Shown here: one piece after another, positions 11,576 through 22,253 of the stretch
Layout: the number at the start of each line of letters is the position of its first letter
Numbering within the stretch: the stretch's first letter is position 1
Source: Nissolia schottii
Taxonomy: Eukaryota; Streptophyta; Magnoliopsida; Fabales; Fabaceae
Length of the DNA stretch: 64,000 nt
Direction of reading: 5' to 3'
Assembly: GCA_003254905.1 (NCBI GenBank)
Contig: QANU01030108.1
Coordinates: 151,393 to 215,392, forward strand
Notes under the pieces: model-generated
Seen by the model: the letters and a program-made list of their open reading frames with translations, nothing else
Told to the model about the DNA's origin: nothing
Database searches by the model: none
Program-made: the position numbers and the translations under genes

Positions 11576-12473
11576 AGTAGTGAAAGGGTTGAAAGAAAAG
11601 GAAGAGCAAGAATTATTGGTAAAATATTTGATATAATTAGTTATGTTAAAGAAGAATAAAAATTAGAGTTTAATTTCTATCAATTAACAGTGTAAAGTTT
11701 TTTATATTGTCATCCAATTAAATCGCTCAATAAACTTGACTTTTGAAGGAGAGAAAGAAAGTCAATCATTTATGTTAATGTGATAGTTATTTGATTGGTT
11801 GACAGTGTAATAAAACTTTACACTATAAATTGATAAAATTTTAACTCTAAAAATTATATCAAAATATTTAAAAAAGATTTTCTTTTTAAATTTTTTGAGT
11901 TAGCTCGGACCCTCGAACTTGTTAATAAAAGAGGCGAGAATAAATTTTCAACTCGCCTATAATATTGGTTTGTCCCACCCTGTCTCATTTTTATGTGGGC
12001 TGGACTACCCAGAAGAGGAGGAAGAATATACTAATTAATTTAAGGGTATTGCTAAGTTTTTATTGAAAATGTAAGACTCTTAAGTTTTTAATGAGTATAA
12101 ATGCATTGAAAATTAAAAAAATTGTGCACTTTTGTTTGTTTAAAGAGTGCCCTTAGTTTTATTTTTTGGAGTTGTGTTATAAGTACTTTTTATGAATGGA
12201 ATATTGTGTTAATTCAAATCCCATTGATGAGATTTTGATAGGACTTATACCTCGAAAGACCTCCTCATATAATGATGATTGAACTATAAGTCAACACTGT
12301 GTCTCACAAATAATAAGTACAATTAACAATTCATTATTATTCATATTGTGTTATATGTATTTATCATGTATGAGATACTCTATCAATTTTCATCTAATAG
12401 TGAATGTAGTACGAGTTAAGAGAGTATATCACACATTAAATATCATTAACATTCCTCCTTTTTCTAAGGATAA
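11576..12473. other. AT-rich intergenic sequence
   Basis: No gene. An inverted pair around 11676-11850 ('tatcaattaacagtgtaaag' and 'ctttacactataaattgata') brackets about 175 bp and looks like a decayed MITE. Confidence 0.5.
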
Positions 12474-12728
12474 AGTTGGAGATTAGTGGGGAGGTGAACA
12501 AGGTTCTTGTGAATAGAATCCTCCTAAGGGTTGCCCCGCCAATCGAAGAGGACAGACATTCCCCTAAGGGCCTTCCAGACAGTGCTGCTACACTTGAAAC
12601 CCGACTCGAACTCGATCTTCCAGATCCGATCGCCATTCTTGACTTGTCCCTTAGCCTCCATGTATGCGAGCTCATACTAAAGGGAGTTGTTGGAGGTGTT
12701 GCCGAAGCGATGCAGCATCATTTGAGAT
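12474..12728 (-). pseudogene. Truncated 3-ketoacyl-CoA synthase C-terminal copy
   Basis: This 255-bp block aligns without large gaps with the last 85 codons or so of the intact KCS gene at 15865-17445, same strand, 3.4 kb away (shared runs such as 'gggttgccccgcca' and 'ggaggtgttgccgaagcg'). Most changes are transitions away from G/C, as expected of an unselected copy. The homology stops abruptly at both ends; the rest of the gene is missing. Confidence 0.9.
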
Positions 12729-12869
12729 ATACGAGTAAAATAAAATAACTTGTAATAATAGTTGACAAATTAATATAGATGAATATTGAACAATTATAAT
12801 TATAAGGATCAAATAAATAATGATTAACTTTAAAATAGTGGTATCCAAAATTTTACGTTGCAATTAATA

Positions 12870-14014
12870 TAAGTTCATTCCTACTAGTTCAAAGTTCTAG
12901 GGTATTACATTCTTCCTCCCTTGAAAGAATTTGGTCCCTAAATTCAAGCAGAACGTAAATTAGCTTAACTGGAGTTAACTAAACGTACCCTGGGAATCAA
13001 ACAAATACTTGGTTCAAATGGCTTATTTCGCTTCACGCGTTGCTTCCTCTCTAGAGTGGTTCCTCTAGATCACCTTCACGGGGACCACCTCCTTTAAGTG
13101 AAGCTTCTTGATCTGCCTATCGACAATTGCCATAGGTTCCTCTTCATACGATAGACTTTCGTCAACCTCTATTGCTTTTTGAAAGAGGACATGAGAGTCA
13201 TCATGCATGTATTTCCTTAACATTGACACGCATAAAACTGGATGGATAACTGAAAGACTTGGGGGGAGTGCCAACTTGTACGCTACCGCCCCAACTTTCA
13301 AGGATCTCGTAAAGGCTGATAAAACGAGGAGTGAGCTTCCCCCCCTTTTTTTTTACCAAAACTTAACATTCCCTTCATGGGAGACACCTAGAAGAAAACA
13401 TGGTCTCCCACTTCAAACTCGAGGTCACACCTACGATTGTCAGCATAGGACTTTTTTATAGACTGGGCTACTTGCAACCACTCTCAGATCAATTGAACCT
13501 TCTCAACACATTCTTGAACCATATTAGGCCCAATGGCCTTAGCCTCACTAAGTTCAAACCATTCTATGGGGGACCTAAAATGTCTCCCATACAATGCCTC
13601 GAATGGTGCCATCTAGATGTTGGACTGATAACTATTATTGTCTGAGAATTAAATCAATGATAAGTGATCATCCCAACTTCCCTCGAAATCTAGGACATAT
13701 GCCCCGAACATGTTCTCTAGCATATGAATCGTCCTTTTTGACTGACTATCTATTTGAGGATGAAGGCGATACTCATATACAACTATGTTCCCATGGCTTC
13801 ATGGAAGGATTGCTAGAAGTGGGCTATAAACTGTGATCGTATATCTGAGATGATATAGATTGAAATACCATGGAGTTTCATTATTTCTTTGACATGCAAC
13901 TGAGCATACTTAATATTTGTGTAGGTCATCTTTGTTGGCAATAAATGTATTGACTTGGTCATCTTGTCAACTATTACCCAAATCGAGTCATAACCATTGG
14001 CGGTTTGGGGTAAC
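12870..14014 (-). mobile_element. Ty3/gypsy pol fossil (integrase region)
   Basis: Minus-strand fragments match the gypsy integrase core (GYDSIWVIVDKMTKSIHLLP, then MKLHGISIYIISD) at about 13813-14010 and the region after integrase (KVGAVAYKLALPPSLSVIHP, VSMLRKYMHDDSHVL) at 13065-13301. Gag, protease and reverse transcriptase are not visible. The fossil is clearly broken, with several interruptions, and its right side ends where an LTR starts at 14015. Confidence 0.8.
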
Positions 14015-14639
14015 TGATAAGGGGTTTTATACCCCATTTTATTATTCCATAATTGAACATTGCATCCTAAAAATGTGTGGTTTGGATGATTAATAATTAT
14101 GTTTTTCATATTGTCCTCTTTTGTGTGTGATTGAGAAAAGTGCAATTTAAAGCACCATTTTTTTTTAATGTGTTTACTTATCTTGAGTAGCATATGCATT
14201 TAACTTCTTTTGTTTGAGTTGTTAAAGTTACAGGGATCAAATATCAGTGCAAAAGGAAGTGAAAAAGGTGCTAAGATAGAACTCTAAGGCGTTGTTTATG
14301 TATTTGGGTTATAACATGAGTTGTAGATATGCATTTTTTTCAAGTCTTATATTGTAGAAAAGCTAAGAGGAATCTCTATAACTCTCATGAAGATACAGAA
14401 AGCTAAATTGACTGTCTACTTGATCGTTTTTAGCCTATAAGTTAGAACGATGATGCTGAAATTTCACATTGGAGCTATCACACAAAGGACCAAGGCATAA
14501 ATTTTTCACCCGAAGTCTAATCGAAGCAAAATTTGAGTCTATTTCATGTATAATTGAAAGGTCTACTGCTTTTTTGAAGACATCGGAGGCAAAATTGGTA
14601 TCTAAGGCCACTACAACGCTGTATTACCATTGTAGCACG
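14015..14639 (+). mobile_element. LTR-like fragment starting tgataaggggtt
   Basis: Starts TGATAAGGGG, a common start for plant gypsy LTRs, directly against the integrase fossil. It contains no coding sequence and ends where another LTR (tgtcacgtcccaac) begins at 14640. It is probably a truncated LTR inserted in the older gypsy element; the family is uncertain. Confidence 0.45.
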
Positions 14640-15050
14640 TGTCACGTCCCAACTTAGGACATGACAGCATGTAGGGCTACTGCCCTATGGAAGCTTAGAT
14701 GTTGCACACTAATCATGCATGAAATGCTCATAATGATAAATAAATAACTTTATTTATGAAATAACAACTTTCACATAATTGTTCTTATATAACTTGATCA
14801 AAATCAATACTGAATTACATCATATGTCAACTGAAAAGAATGTTATTAAAGGATCCTACCCTAAATGTCTGAAACATAACTATATAACATTTTGTTAGAG
14901 TAACCCAACCTTCAATCCTCCTATATACTTGACAAATATAGAATTGACATCATGACCAATCACACTAATTAAGTATTTGATTTTAATATCTCCTAACTGC
15001 ACCCTCAGCAAACAGCGGAGAGAAGATAAAAAGAAAGAAGTACCAACAGC
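14640..15050 (-). mobile_element. Truncated gypsy-like LTR, 'tgtcacgtcccaac' family
   Basis: Matches the first several hundred bases of the LTR at 22254 ('tgtcacgtcccaac', 'acatgac', 'ggatcctaccctaa'). By comparison with the fuller copies the element reads on the minus strand, so this is the 3' end of an LTR. The rest is missing. Confidence 0.65.
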
Positions 15051-15192
15051 AAAAAATTAAAAAGTAATAACTAATTTAAGGATTTTGCTAATATGGTAAA
15101 CATTAGTTTTAACAAGTAAAACTAATTAATTTGTATTGAAAATGAAAAATTCTAAAGAGTTAATATCAATAAATGCATTAAAAAAATTAAAG

Positions 15193-15372
15193 GTAATATT
15201 ACTTGAATAATAAAATTAAATAATAAAAATGGACAACGTATAAAAATACTATAATATGTGAATGTACATGAATTTCACATAATTATTGTATTTTACACGT
15301 GCACTGACATATTATATTGTTATACATTATTCACATTTGTTGTTCAATTTTGTTATTCAAATAACACTATCC
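15193..15372. mobile_element. Short inverted-repeat MITE
   Basis: The ends are imperfect inverted repeats: 'acttgaataataaaattaa' on the left and 'ttgttattcaaataacac' on the right, about 30 bp each, with an AT-rich middle. A related left half lies at about 43995-44050. No clear target duplication; a decayed MITE. Confidence 0.5.
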
Positions 15373-15766
15373 AAAACTAAAATATCTTTTAATTTTGTTT
15401 GTGTAATCGTTGCTCTTATTTATATTTCTAAAGAGTAAGGATCGAACTCTACAAAATGTCTTAAACCATAACAAGTGTAATTAACGCTATGGTTTTTATT
15501 ATTTATGTACCACAAAAATTGATATATTATGTACATCATACAAAGAAATAAACATTATAAATCTAAGAAATAAATATTACAAAATAAGATAAATAAATAT
15601 TATAAAAAAAACATAAGTGAGCAATAATAAACACACAAGTATTTGTGTATGCATAAAAATAAAAAAAATAAAAATTATAAAATATATAAATGAACAATAT
15701 TAAATATACAAATACTTTATAATATTTATTTTTTATTTTATATGCTCAATTTTATGAGTGTACATA

Positions 15767-15801
<35 letters not shown>
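15767..15801. repeat. (AT)n microsatellite downstream of the KCS gene
   Basis: A near-perfect AT dinucleotide run about 65 bases past the KCS stop codon, followed by a T run. It probably lies in the KCS 3' UTR. Confidence 0.9.
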
Positions 15802-15802
<1 letters not shown>

Positions 15803-15864
15803 TTTTTTTTTTTATATAACTAAAACATCTCAGTTTCTTATTTTTAGGGTTGAGTTTCAGATCA

Positions 15865-17445
15865 TTAAGAGGCAGGAGGAGCATCAGTGGAAATGTGAAC
15901 GGGGTACTTGTGAATAGAATCGTCCCAAGGGTTGCCCCGCCAGTCGGAGAGGACAGGCATTCCCCCGAGGGCCTTCCAGACAGCGCTGTTGCACTTGAAA
16001 CCCGACCCGAACGCGATCTGCCAGACCCGATCGCCCTTCTTGACCCGGCCCTTGGCCTCCGTGTATGCGAGCTCGTACCAGAGGGAGCTGCTGGAGGTGT
16101 TGCCGAAGCGGTGCAGCGTCATCCGAGAGGGCTCCATATGCCACTCGCTCAGCTCCATGCTCTTCTGCACCTCGTCCAGCACCGCCCTCCCGCCAGCGTG
16201 GATGCAGAAGTGCTCGAACGCCAGCTTGAAGTCCGGTATGTACGGCTTCACCCCATGCTTCAGAAACTTCCTCCTCACCAGCGACACGAAGAACATCACC
16301 TGCTCCGTTAGCGGCAGCACCAGCGGCCCCAACGTCGTTATGTTCGTCTTCAGTGCGTCTCCCGCCACCGCCGTCAGCTCCTTTGAAAGGGAAACCCCAA
16401 CCTTCCCGATCTCGTCCTCCCTCTGGAACACGCACCTGTAGTTCTTCTCTTCAGCGCCCTTGTGGGTCCTCACCGTGTGCACCAGCTCGTACTTGGACCT
16501 CCCCCTGTCCCGCCCCTTGTTCGACAGAAGAACAGCCGCCGCTCCCATCCGGAAAATGCAGTTGCTGATGAGCATGGAGCGGTCGTTCCCGAAGTACCAG
16601 CCCTGGGTTAAGTTCTCCGTGCTCACCACCACCGCGTAGGAGTTCGGGCTCGCCTTGAGGAGGTCCCTCGCCAGATCGATGGAGATGAGGCCGGCGCTGC
16701 AGCCCATGCCGCCGAGATTGTAGCTCCTGATGTTGGTCCTGAGCTTGTAGTGGTTGACTATCATGGAGGAGAGGGATGGGGTTGGGTTGAAGAGGCTGCA
16801 ATTCACTATGAGGATGTCAATGTCTCTGGGCTCGACCCCTGTTTTCTCAAACAGAGCGTCGAGGCTTCCGAACATGACCTCCTCCGCTTCCAAACGCGCC
16901 TGATCCATGGAGAGGTTGAAGGGAATGCTTTGGTGGGCTCTAGGCAAGGAGGTCTCGTCGCCGAGGCCGGCCCTGCTAAGGATGCGCCGCTTGAATCGGA
17001 GTGCGGCGTCGTTGAAGGCCCCTGTATCTTCCGTCAGCTTGAGGAAGGATTCTATTGAGCGTTTGAGATCGTTCCCCGGCTTGTAGCACGCGAAGTCCAC
17101 CAGGTACACGGGTGGGGAGCGCCTGGCCCAGTAGAGGCCGAAGAGGAAGAGGAGGGCGGCTGAGCCCGCGAGGCGCGTGAGCGCGTGGACGTCGAGGTTG
17201 GACCTTAGGTGGCGGAGGTCGAGGCCGGTGAGGTGGAGGAGGAGGAGGGAGTGGAAGAGAGGGAGGATGAGAACGGTGGCTGCGTTGAATGAGTGACCGT
17301 ATCCCAACTTCACGTACTTGAGCTTCACCGACTGCAGGAAATCCGGCAGCCGTTGCCGGATCTTGATGACGGCTGACGACGAGTCCTTGAAGTCCATCTC
17401 AGCCGTTAATCTCTCCTTATCCATGTCTATGCTATTGCGGTCCAT
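15865..17445 (-). CDS. KCS: 3-ketoacyl-CoA synthase (KCS), intact, intronless
   Basis: A 526-residue enzyme that condenses malonyl-CoA with long-chain acyl-CoA, the rate-limiting step of very-long-chain fatty acid elongation in the ER membrane (waxes, suberin, sphingolipids). Two hydrophobic N-terminal segments (about 51-75 and 90-107) anchor it. The FAE1/type III PKS-like core follows, with the catalytic Cys249 in GGMGCSAG, His416 in HFCIHAGGR and Asn449 in RFGNTSSSS; the KCS landmarks [14 protein letters not shown] and [15 protein letters not shown] are present. Length is normal for the family and there is no intron. The N-terminal [18 protein letters not shown] places it near Arabidopsis KCS4/9/11/17 types, but I cannot fix the subgroup. 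The coding region is GC-rich against AT-rich flanks. Confidence 0.97.
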   Translation of the reverse strand: MDRNSIDMDKERLTAEMDFKDSSSAVIKIRQRLPDFLQSVKLKYVKLGYGHSFNAATVLILPLFHSLLLLHLTGLDLRHLRSNLDVHALTRLAGSAALLFLFGLYWARRSPPVYLVDFACYKPGNDLKRSIESFLKLTEDTGAFNDAALRFKRRILSRAGLGDETSLPRAHQSIPFNLSMDQARLEAEEVMFGSLDALFEKTGVEPRDIDILIVNCSLFNPTPSLSSMIVNHYKLRTNIRSYNLGGMGCSAGLISIDLARDLLKASPNSYAVVVSTENLTQGWYFGNDRSMLISNCIFRMGAAAVLLSNKGRDRGRSKYELVHTVRTHKGAEEKNYRCVFQREDEIGKVGVSLSKELTAVAGDALKTNITTLGPLVLPLTEQVMFFVSLVRRKFLKHGVKPYIPDFKLAFEHFCIHAGGRAVLDEVQKSMELSEWHMEPSRMTLHRFGNTSSSSLWYELAYTEAKGRVKKGDRVWQIAFGSGFKCNSAVWKALGGMPVLSDWRGNPWDDSIHKYPVHISTDAPPAS

Positions 17446-17458
17446 TTACTTTCATCAA

Positions 17459-17484
17459 TTCTCTCTCTCTCTCTCTCTCTCTCC
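17459..17484 (-). repeat. CT/GA microsatellite in the KCS 5' leader
   Basis: A (CT)n tract on the plus strand, GA-rich on the transcribed strand, 14 bases upstream of the KCS start, extended by a CTT tract. Such tracts are common in plant 5' UTRs. Confidence 0.85.
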
Positions 17485-17601
17485 TTCTTCTTCTTCTTTT
17501 CTCTACAGAAAAATTTGTTTCCTAGTTGTTTCCTTGTTCGCGAGGGGATGTGCTTGGTCTATGTATTGTGATAGTTTTTAAAGATGTTGGGTTTAAGTTG
17601 C

Positions 17602-17609
17602 TTTATAAG
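17602..17609 (-). promoter_or_regulatory. Possible TATA box of the KCS gene
   Basis: Minus-strand ttataaag, about 157 bases upstream of the ATG, which would give a leader of about 125 bases including the GA tract. It sits in a small palindrome (ttgctttataagcaa). Confidence 0.35.
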
Positions 17610-17823
17610 CAACAAATTAGTTTTAATTATTAAAGTACTCCAACTCTTTATAATTTTCTCAACATGCATATTTATTTTAAATTTACTATTTTGATACATA
17701 CAAAATGTAATACTTTATCACCTCTCTCATGTCACATCATAAAAATTTATTTTATAAAGAATAATCTACTCTATAAGAAGTAAATTTTATAATGGGTTAT
17801 AAGAGAAATAAAAAATTATACCA

Positions 17824-17937
17824 AATTAATCAACGGGAATAGGTTCAAGTGATAAGCAGCTTGGTATCGCTTAAGCAAGGTCCCGAGTTCGAGACTTTGT
17901 GTACGCAGCCCCGAATACCAGACAGGCAACCTAAAAA
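17824..17937 (+). mobile_element. tRNA-derived SINE, internally deleted copy
   Basis: Has the same head (RNA polymerase III box-A-like 'ggttcaagtgataagcagc' and box-B-like 'gagttcgagac') and tail ('ggcaacctaaaaaaa') as the SINEs at 50691 and 59557, but lacks about 70 bp of the middle. It is flanked by a 13-bp direct repeat, aaaaattatacca (17811-17823 and 17938-17950), the target duplication. Confidence 0.88.
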
Positions 17938-17950
17938 AAAAATTATACCA

Positions 17951-18383
17951 TTTTATAGGTTGAAAGAGCATTTTTCTTTAACCTATTCTAGCTAATTGGG
18001 GGCTGAGGATATTAACCGCAAGAAACCTATTATTACCATTATTATATTCGGCTGAATTAATTTTGGGGAAGTAGTAAAAGACAAGGGATGGAGAGATGAA
18101 CCACTTTTGGAAAACAATACAATTAAAGGATTATAAAGATATACCAGATACATATACACGGAAATTAAGAAAGACGGAATTTTGGGGAAAAAGACGGAAT
18201 GCCGGCGGTTATTGGTGGCTGAACATCAATGAACAATTAATGGTCATGAGCTTACATGCCAAATCTCGGCGTCATTGGAAAGAGTTTGAATCCTTTCTGC
18301 CATTTAAAATGGCCATATTTAATTATGTTAAAATAAAGAGATTATGTGTTTGTAATCATAATTAATAATAAATTGTTATTTCA

Positions 18384-18419
<36 letters not shown>

Positions 18420-19554
18420 TGAAGCGACTTATTTTAAAATGACATTACATTTTGATTGTGAGTACGAATAGGTAGTGTTTCATGTGAATGTCAGATTTTT
18501 TTTTGTAGAGGGTGTGGTTTATTGTCACACTTTATCCTTTAGGATTTAGATCCTTTAAAACGAAGCGTTCATGATAAAGTGATTGAGATTTCACTTTTAA
18601 ATTAATAAAATGAGAAGTAAAATTCATTTGATATTTTATTGATTTAAGGATGAAAACATTTACTTGACCCTTTAAAATAATTAGAGGATCCTTATATGTT
18701 TGGTCCAATGTCAAACAATGTTGATTAATTTAATTTGATTTAGATATTCTTAAAAAACTTTTATATTTCATAATTATACTAATTAATATTAATTACAAAA
18801 ATCAAACTAGTATTAATAATTCTACTTATTAATATTATTAATATTAAGTACAGAAGTTATCTACTTTTTAATTTAACAAATTTTAAATAATATATTCACC
18901 TATTAAATTGAGTCTATATTGATAAAAATATTATTAATAAAAAAAATTAAATATGATCTAAAATATTATTGTTTTCTTTCCATTGTTTAGGATTTTTCTT
19001 TTATTCAGTAAATGATTTGGATCTATTATATTTTAAAAATAGTTGTTTCGATTTGTTGTTTCTTGAAACAACATATCGTGGGTTTTTTTTTATCCCCTTG
19101 ATTGTTTTGGTCTTTGATGGTAAGTATTTCTTTTGTAGAGTTTTACAAAAGACAAAGATGTTTAGGCCTAAAGTGAAAGTAGACATATACATTAAACTGC
19201 AACATTTTTCGTGTTGGTTTCTATTTCTAATATAAAAGATGTTTAAAAATCAATAATCTTTTGACAAGGAGTATAGTTATATACCATGTTAGTTCAGAAT
19301 ATATAGTATATTTATATCTCATTAACATTAGATATGATGTATTTTTTATTTATAAGTGTCGTCAAACTTCTTTATGAATAAAATTTTCTTTTCTATAAAA
19401 AAAATATGTTATAAAAATTATTTAAATATTTTTATTAATAATGTCAACACTTTAAATCAAGCTTATATTCTGATTCATTGGTTCTTAAGCTTCAAATTTT
19501 CAGCACAAAAGAGGGTGGTTTCTAATATGCCTCATGAGGTAATAAATATCATTT
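17951..19554. other. AT-rich intergenic sequence
   Basis: No convincing gene. An 89-codon plus-strand frame at 18096-18365 shows no domain. (AT)n lies at about 18390-18414. Otherwise low-complexity AT-rich DNA. Confidence 0.5.
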
Positions 19555-20029
19555 CCTATTGTACTAGACTCGCCCTAAGAGGCCCAATGAGGCAACATGG
19601 AAGAAAGGCTCATAGACAAGCCCAAATTGCACTGGTCCAAAGTAACTTGGTCGAATGAGACTCCCTTCCTTTACAACCTGCAACCTGACGTGGAATACGT
19701 GCTCACAACCATTACCATGAGGACGTGGGTGGTTACTACAGCTTGGGGCAGATCCCATTACCCCCACTGAGAACACACCGAGGACCGCGACTCCTCCATC
19801 TAGGCTCACACTATAAATAAAGGACCTTCAACATAGAAGATGTAAGTTTTCATCCATTGCATCCCTGTACACAAGACTGTGTTCTAACTTTGCCATCAAA
19901 GTCCCTTGCAGGTCCCCCTCTCGGGCACTCTTTGGAACTATTGGAACTCAAAACCTCTAAAGGATCTCACATAAGCCACTGATGCACTCTCAACCCCACT
20001 AGGCCAAGTCAAAACATTGGCCCCCACCG

Positions 20030-20960
20030 TACTCCTACCCTCTCCCCCACAAATCTCATATTCTTTCCTCTTTTAACAACTATGGTCGAGACTAGAAGCC
20101 AAAGCCAAAATAACCCACCAAGTCATAACACGACTTAGAAAGGTTGCCACAACCGCAAGGCAACGATGGAATAGATGGAAAGAGAGTTACAAGAGCTGCG
20201 AGATCACAACAAGCAGTTAGCCGACCACATGGAGGAGCTTAACCATGAGAAGAACAAAAAGGATCATAGCTCGACCCACGCCACCGAGGAGGAGGAGGCC
20301 AGGGCGTAGACCTCTAAGTCAAGCCCAGCTTAGACACCACAGTTCCTCATGGACTCCGGACCCTTCCCTGATTCTATCATGAAGGTAAGGTTACCTCAAA
20401 ACTTTCAGTTGTTGTTAACCTTGAAACCTTATGATGGTCGAGGAGATCCTAACACATTCCTCACTATGTTTCATTCCATGATGCTCAAGAATGAGGCCAC
20501 TGTCTCCCTCCTCTACTACACCTTCCTGAGATTCCTAATCGACTCGGCTATGATGTGGTTCTCCACTATTCCTGCAAGGTTGGTCAACAATTTCTTCGAG
20601 CTCAGTAAAGCCTTTCTAAGCCATTTCTCCTCATCCAAGGTGTAGCAGAAGATGTCAGGTTCATCGACGTTAATTAGGCAAGGTTCTAATGAATCCTTAA
20701 AAGACTACATCCTTAGGTACAATGTAATGGCCATGCATATTTCCATTCTAAGCTCTGAAGTGGAGCTCCATCAGATCAAGCAGGGGCTCCATCTAGGTCC
20801 TTTTTGAAGAACCTTGCTGCCAGCCTACCATTGCCTATGGCAGAGTTTTGTAGAGAACAATCAATTTTATTGTAGTCAAAAAATAGGGGAGACCGCCTGC
20901 CTCGATTGGGGAAACCCTGGGAAGAAGAACCTCGATGAGGAGCCAAATGTGGAACTAGGT
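20030..20960 (+). mobile_element. Gag-like part of the gypsy fossil
   Basis: Contains a match to the plant retrotransposon gag domain (PYDGRGDPNTFLTMF, then MMWFSTIPARLVNNF and LSKAFLSHF). Part of the 19560-27024 element, same strand as its LTRs. Fossil only. Confidence 0.7.
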
Positions 20961-20999
20961 TTCCCTAGTTGCTCTAATTGTTTAATATAGTATGTTTTG

Positions 21000-21235
21000 C
21001 TGATGACAAATAGAATGGTGAGAAATAGTATAATAAAAAATAGAATGCAAAAGGTTGTTAGTATGCTAAATGGAATATATTAGATTTTGTATGATTGAAC
21101 TTAATGGTATCATATAGCTTACACATCATACAATGACACATGAGAAACATCCTTCATACAACATATCCAATAATTATTTATATGTGCCTTGATGGATTAA
21201 CTTTGAATATATTTCTATGTGCATGAATATATGTA

Positions 21236-21266
<31 letters not shown>

Positions 21267-22253
21267 NGCGAGATGATGTTCGCAGAGGCTCATCTCACGC
21301 AAGACGAGCGTTGGGCGCACTGCAGCACCCAGGGAGTGCTGCAGCACGCCGAGAATTAGCCCTACATCGATTAACACTATAGAAGGGGGTCTTCTCTTCC
21401 CCTATATATAAAGGCTTCTTGTGAGTGTTTAGATTTGCTAATTCACTCCAGAGCTTGAGAGGTCACACTCTTATGAGACTTTTTGCTCAAATTTTTTTTT
21501 CTTTTCTCCCTCTTATCTTCTGTTCATGGGTAACCAGTGCCTCCACGTAGGGCGTTAGGAGCTCCAAACTTAGTGTTCCTTAGCGATCAATCATTTTTAG
21601 GTGAGTGACTTTCTTCATGGTCTATTTTAGACCATGTATTTATTTTAAAGTTATTTATTTATTTATTTTTAGCATTATTTTATTTAAGCATTTTTATAAA
21701 ATCCTAGAAGGTAGAATCTAGTATTTTATCTATGTATTTATGACGTTAGTTATTATTAAGAATTCTTTTATTTAATTAGTTATTTTATTATGATTATTTA
21801 TTTAGAAACTCTTTATTTATGAAGTAGATATTTATAAAACTATTTTAGAAAATCATGAAACTATTTTAGAACTACATGGGACCACATGTTTTATTGCATT
21901 AAATAAAGTCATGTTGTGTGTGTATGATTAATATTAAGTGATAGAGATATTCATATTGTTTAGTTAAACCTTTAACAAAAGATCATGGTTAAGGAAAGAT
22001 TCTGGTGGGAGAAGACTTATGTTAAGGAAAGGTTCTGGCTGTGACGCACCTCTCTAACTTGGGAACCTCCCTAAATATGAGATCTTAGTTTGCTTCTAAT
22101 TTTCCAAGATAAAACATTTAGTAAATATTAAATCATGTTATGCTATCAGTATCAGTCAAAAGATTATGATGATCATGTTATGTATTTAAAACTATTTTCA
22201 TGGGAGCATATCTAGAATAGAACTGTAAGTCAGCGATAACCTATGTAGAACCT
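21000..22253 (+). mobile_element. LTR-like fragment of the long gypsy LTR family, plus orientation
   Basis: From about 21276 it resembles the minus-strand reading of the LTRs at 22254 and 61334: a promoter block 'cccctatatataaaggct', then 'ttgtgagtgtttagatttgc', a 'cagtgcctccacgtagg' block, and at its end 'catgggagcatatctagaat', also found reversed near 62220. It is cut at 22253 by an LTR of the same family in opposite orientation. An (AT)n run at 21239-21266 ends in a single N. Confidence 0.6.

Noticed and set aside
16353-17058. Several plus-strand open frames across the KCS gene (15850-16441, 16353-16568, 16750-17058)
   Set aside because: They are antisense shadows of the GC-rich KCS coding sequence and lack any domain.
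17824-17900. tRNA gene
   Set aside because: Box A and B spacing is tRNA-like but no cloverleaf forms; the A-rich tail and target duplications show it is a SINE.
18096-18365. 89-codon plus-strand frame
   Set aside because: No domain, no promoter, and composition like the surrounding AT-rich DNA.
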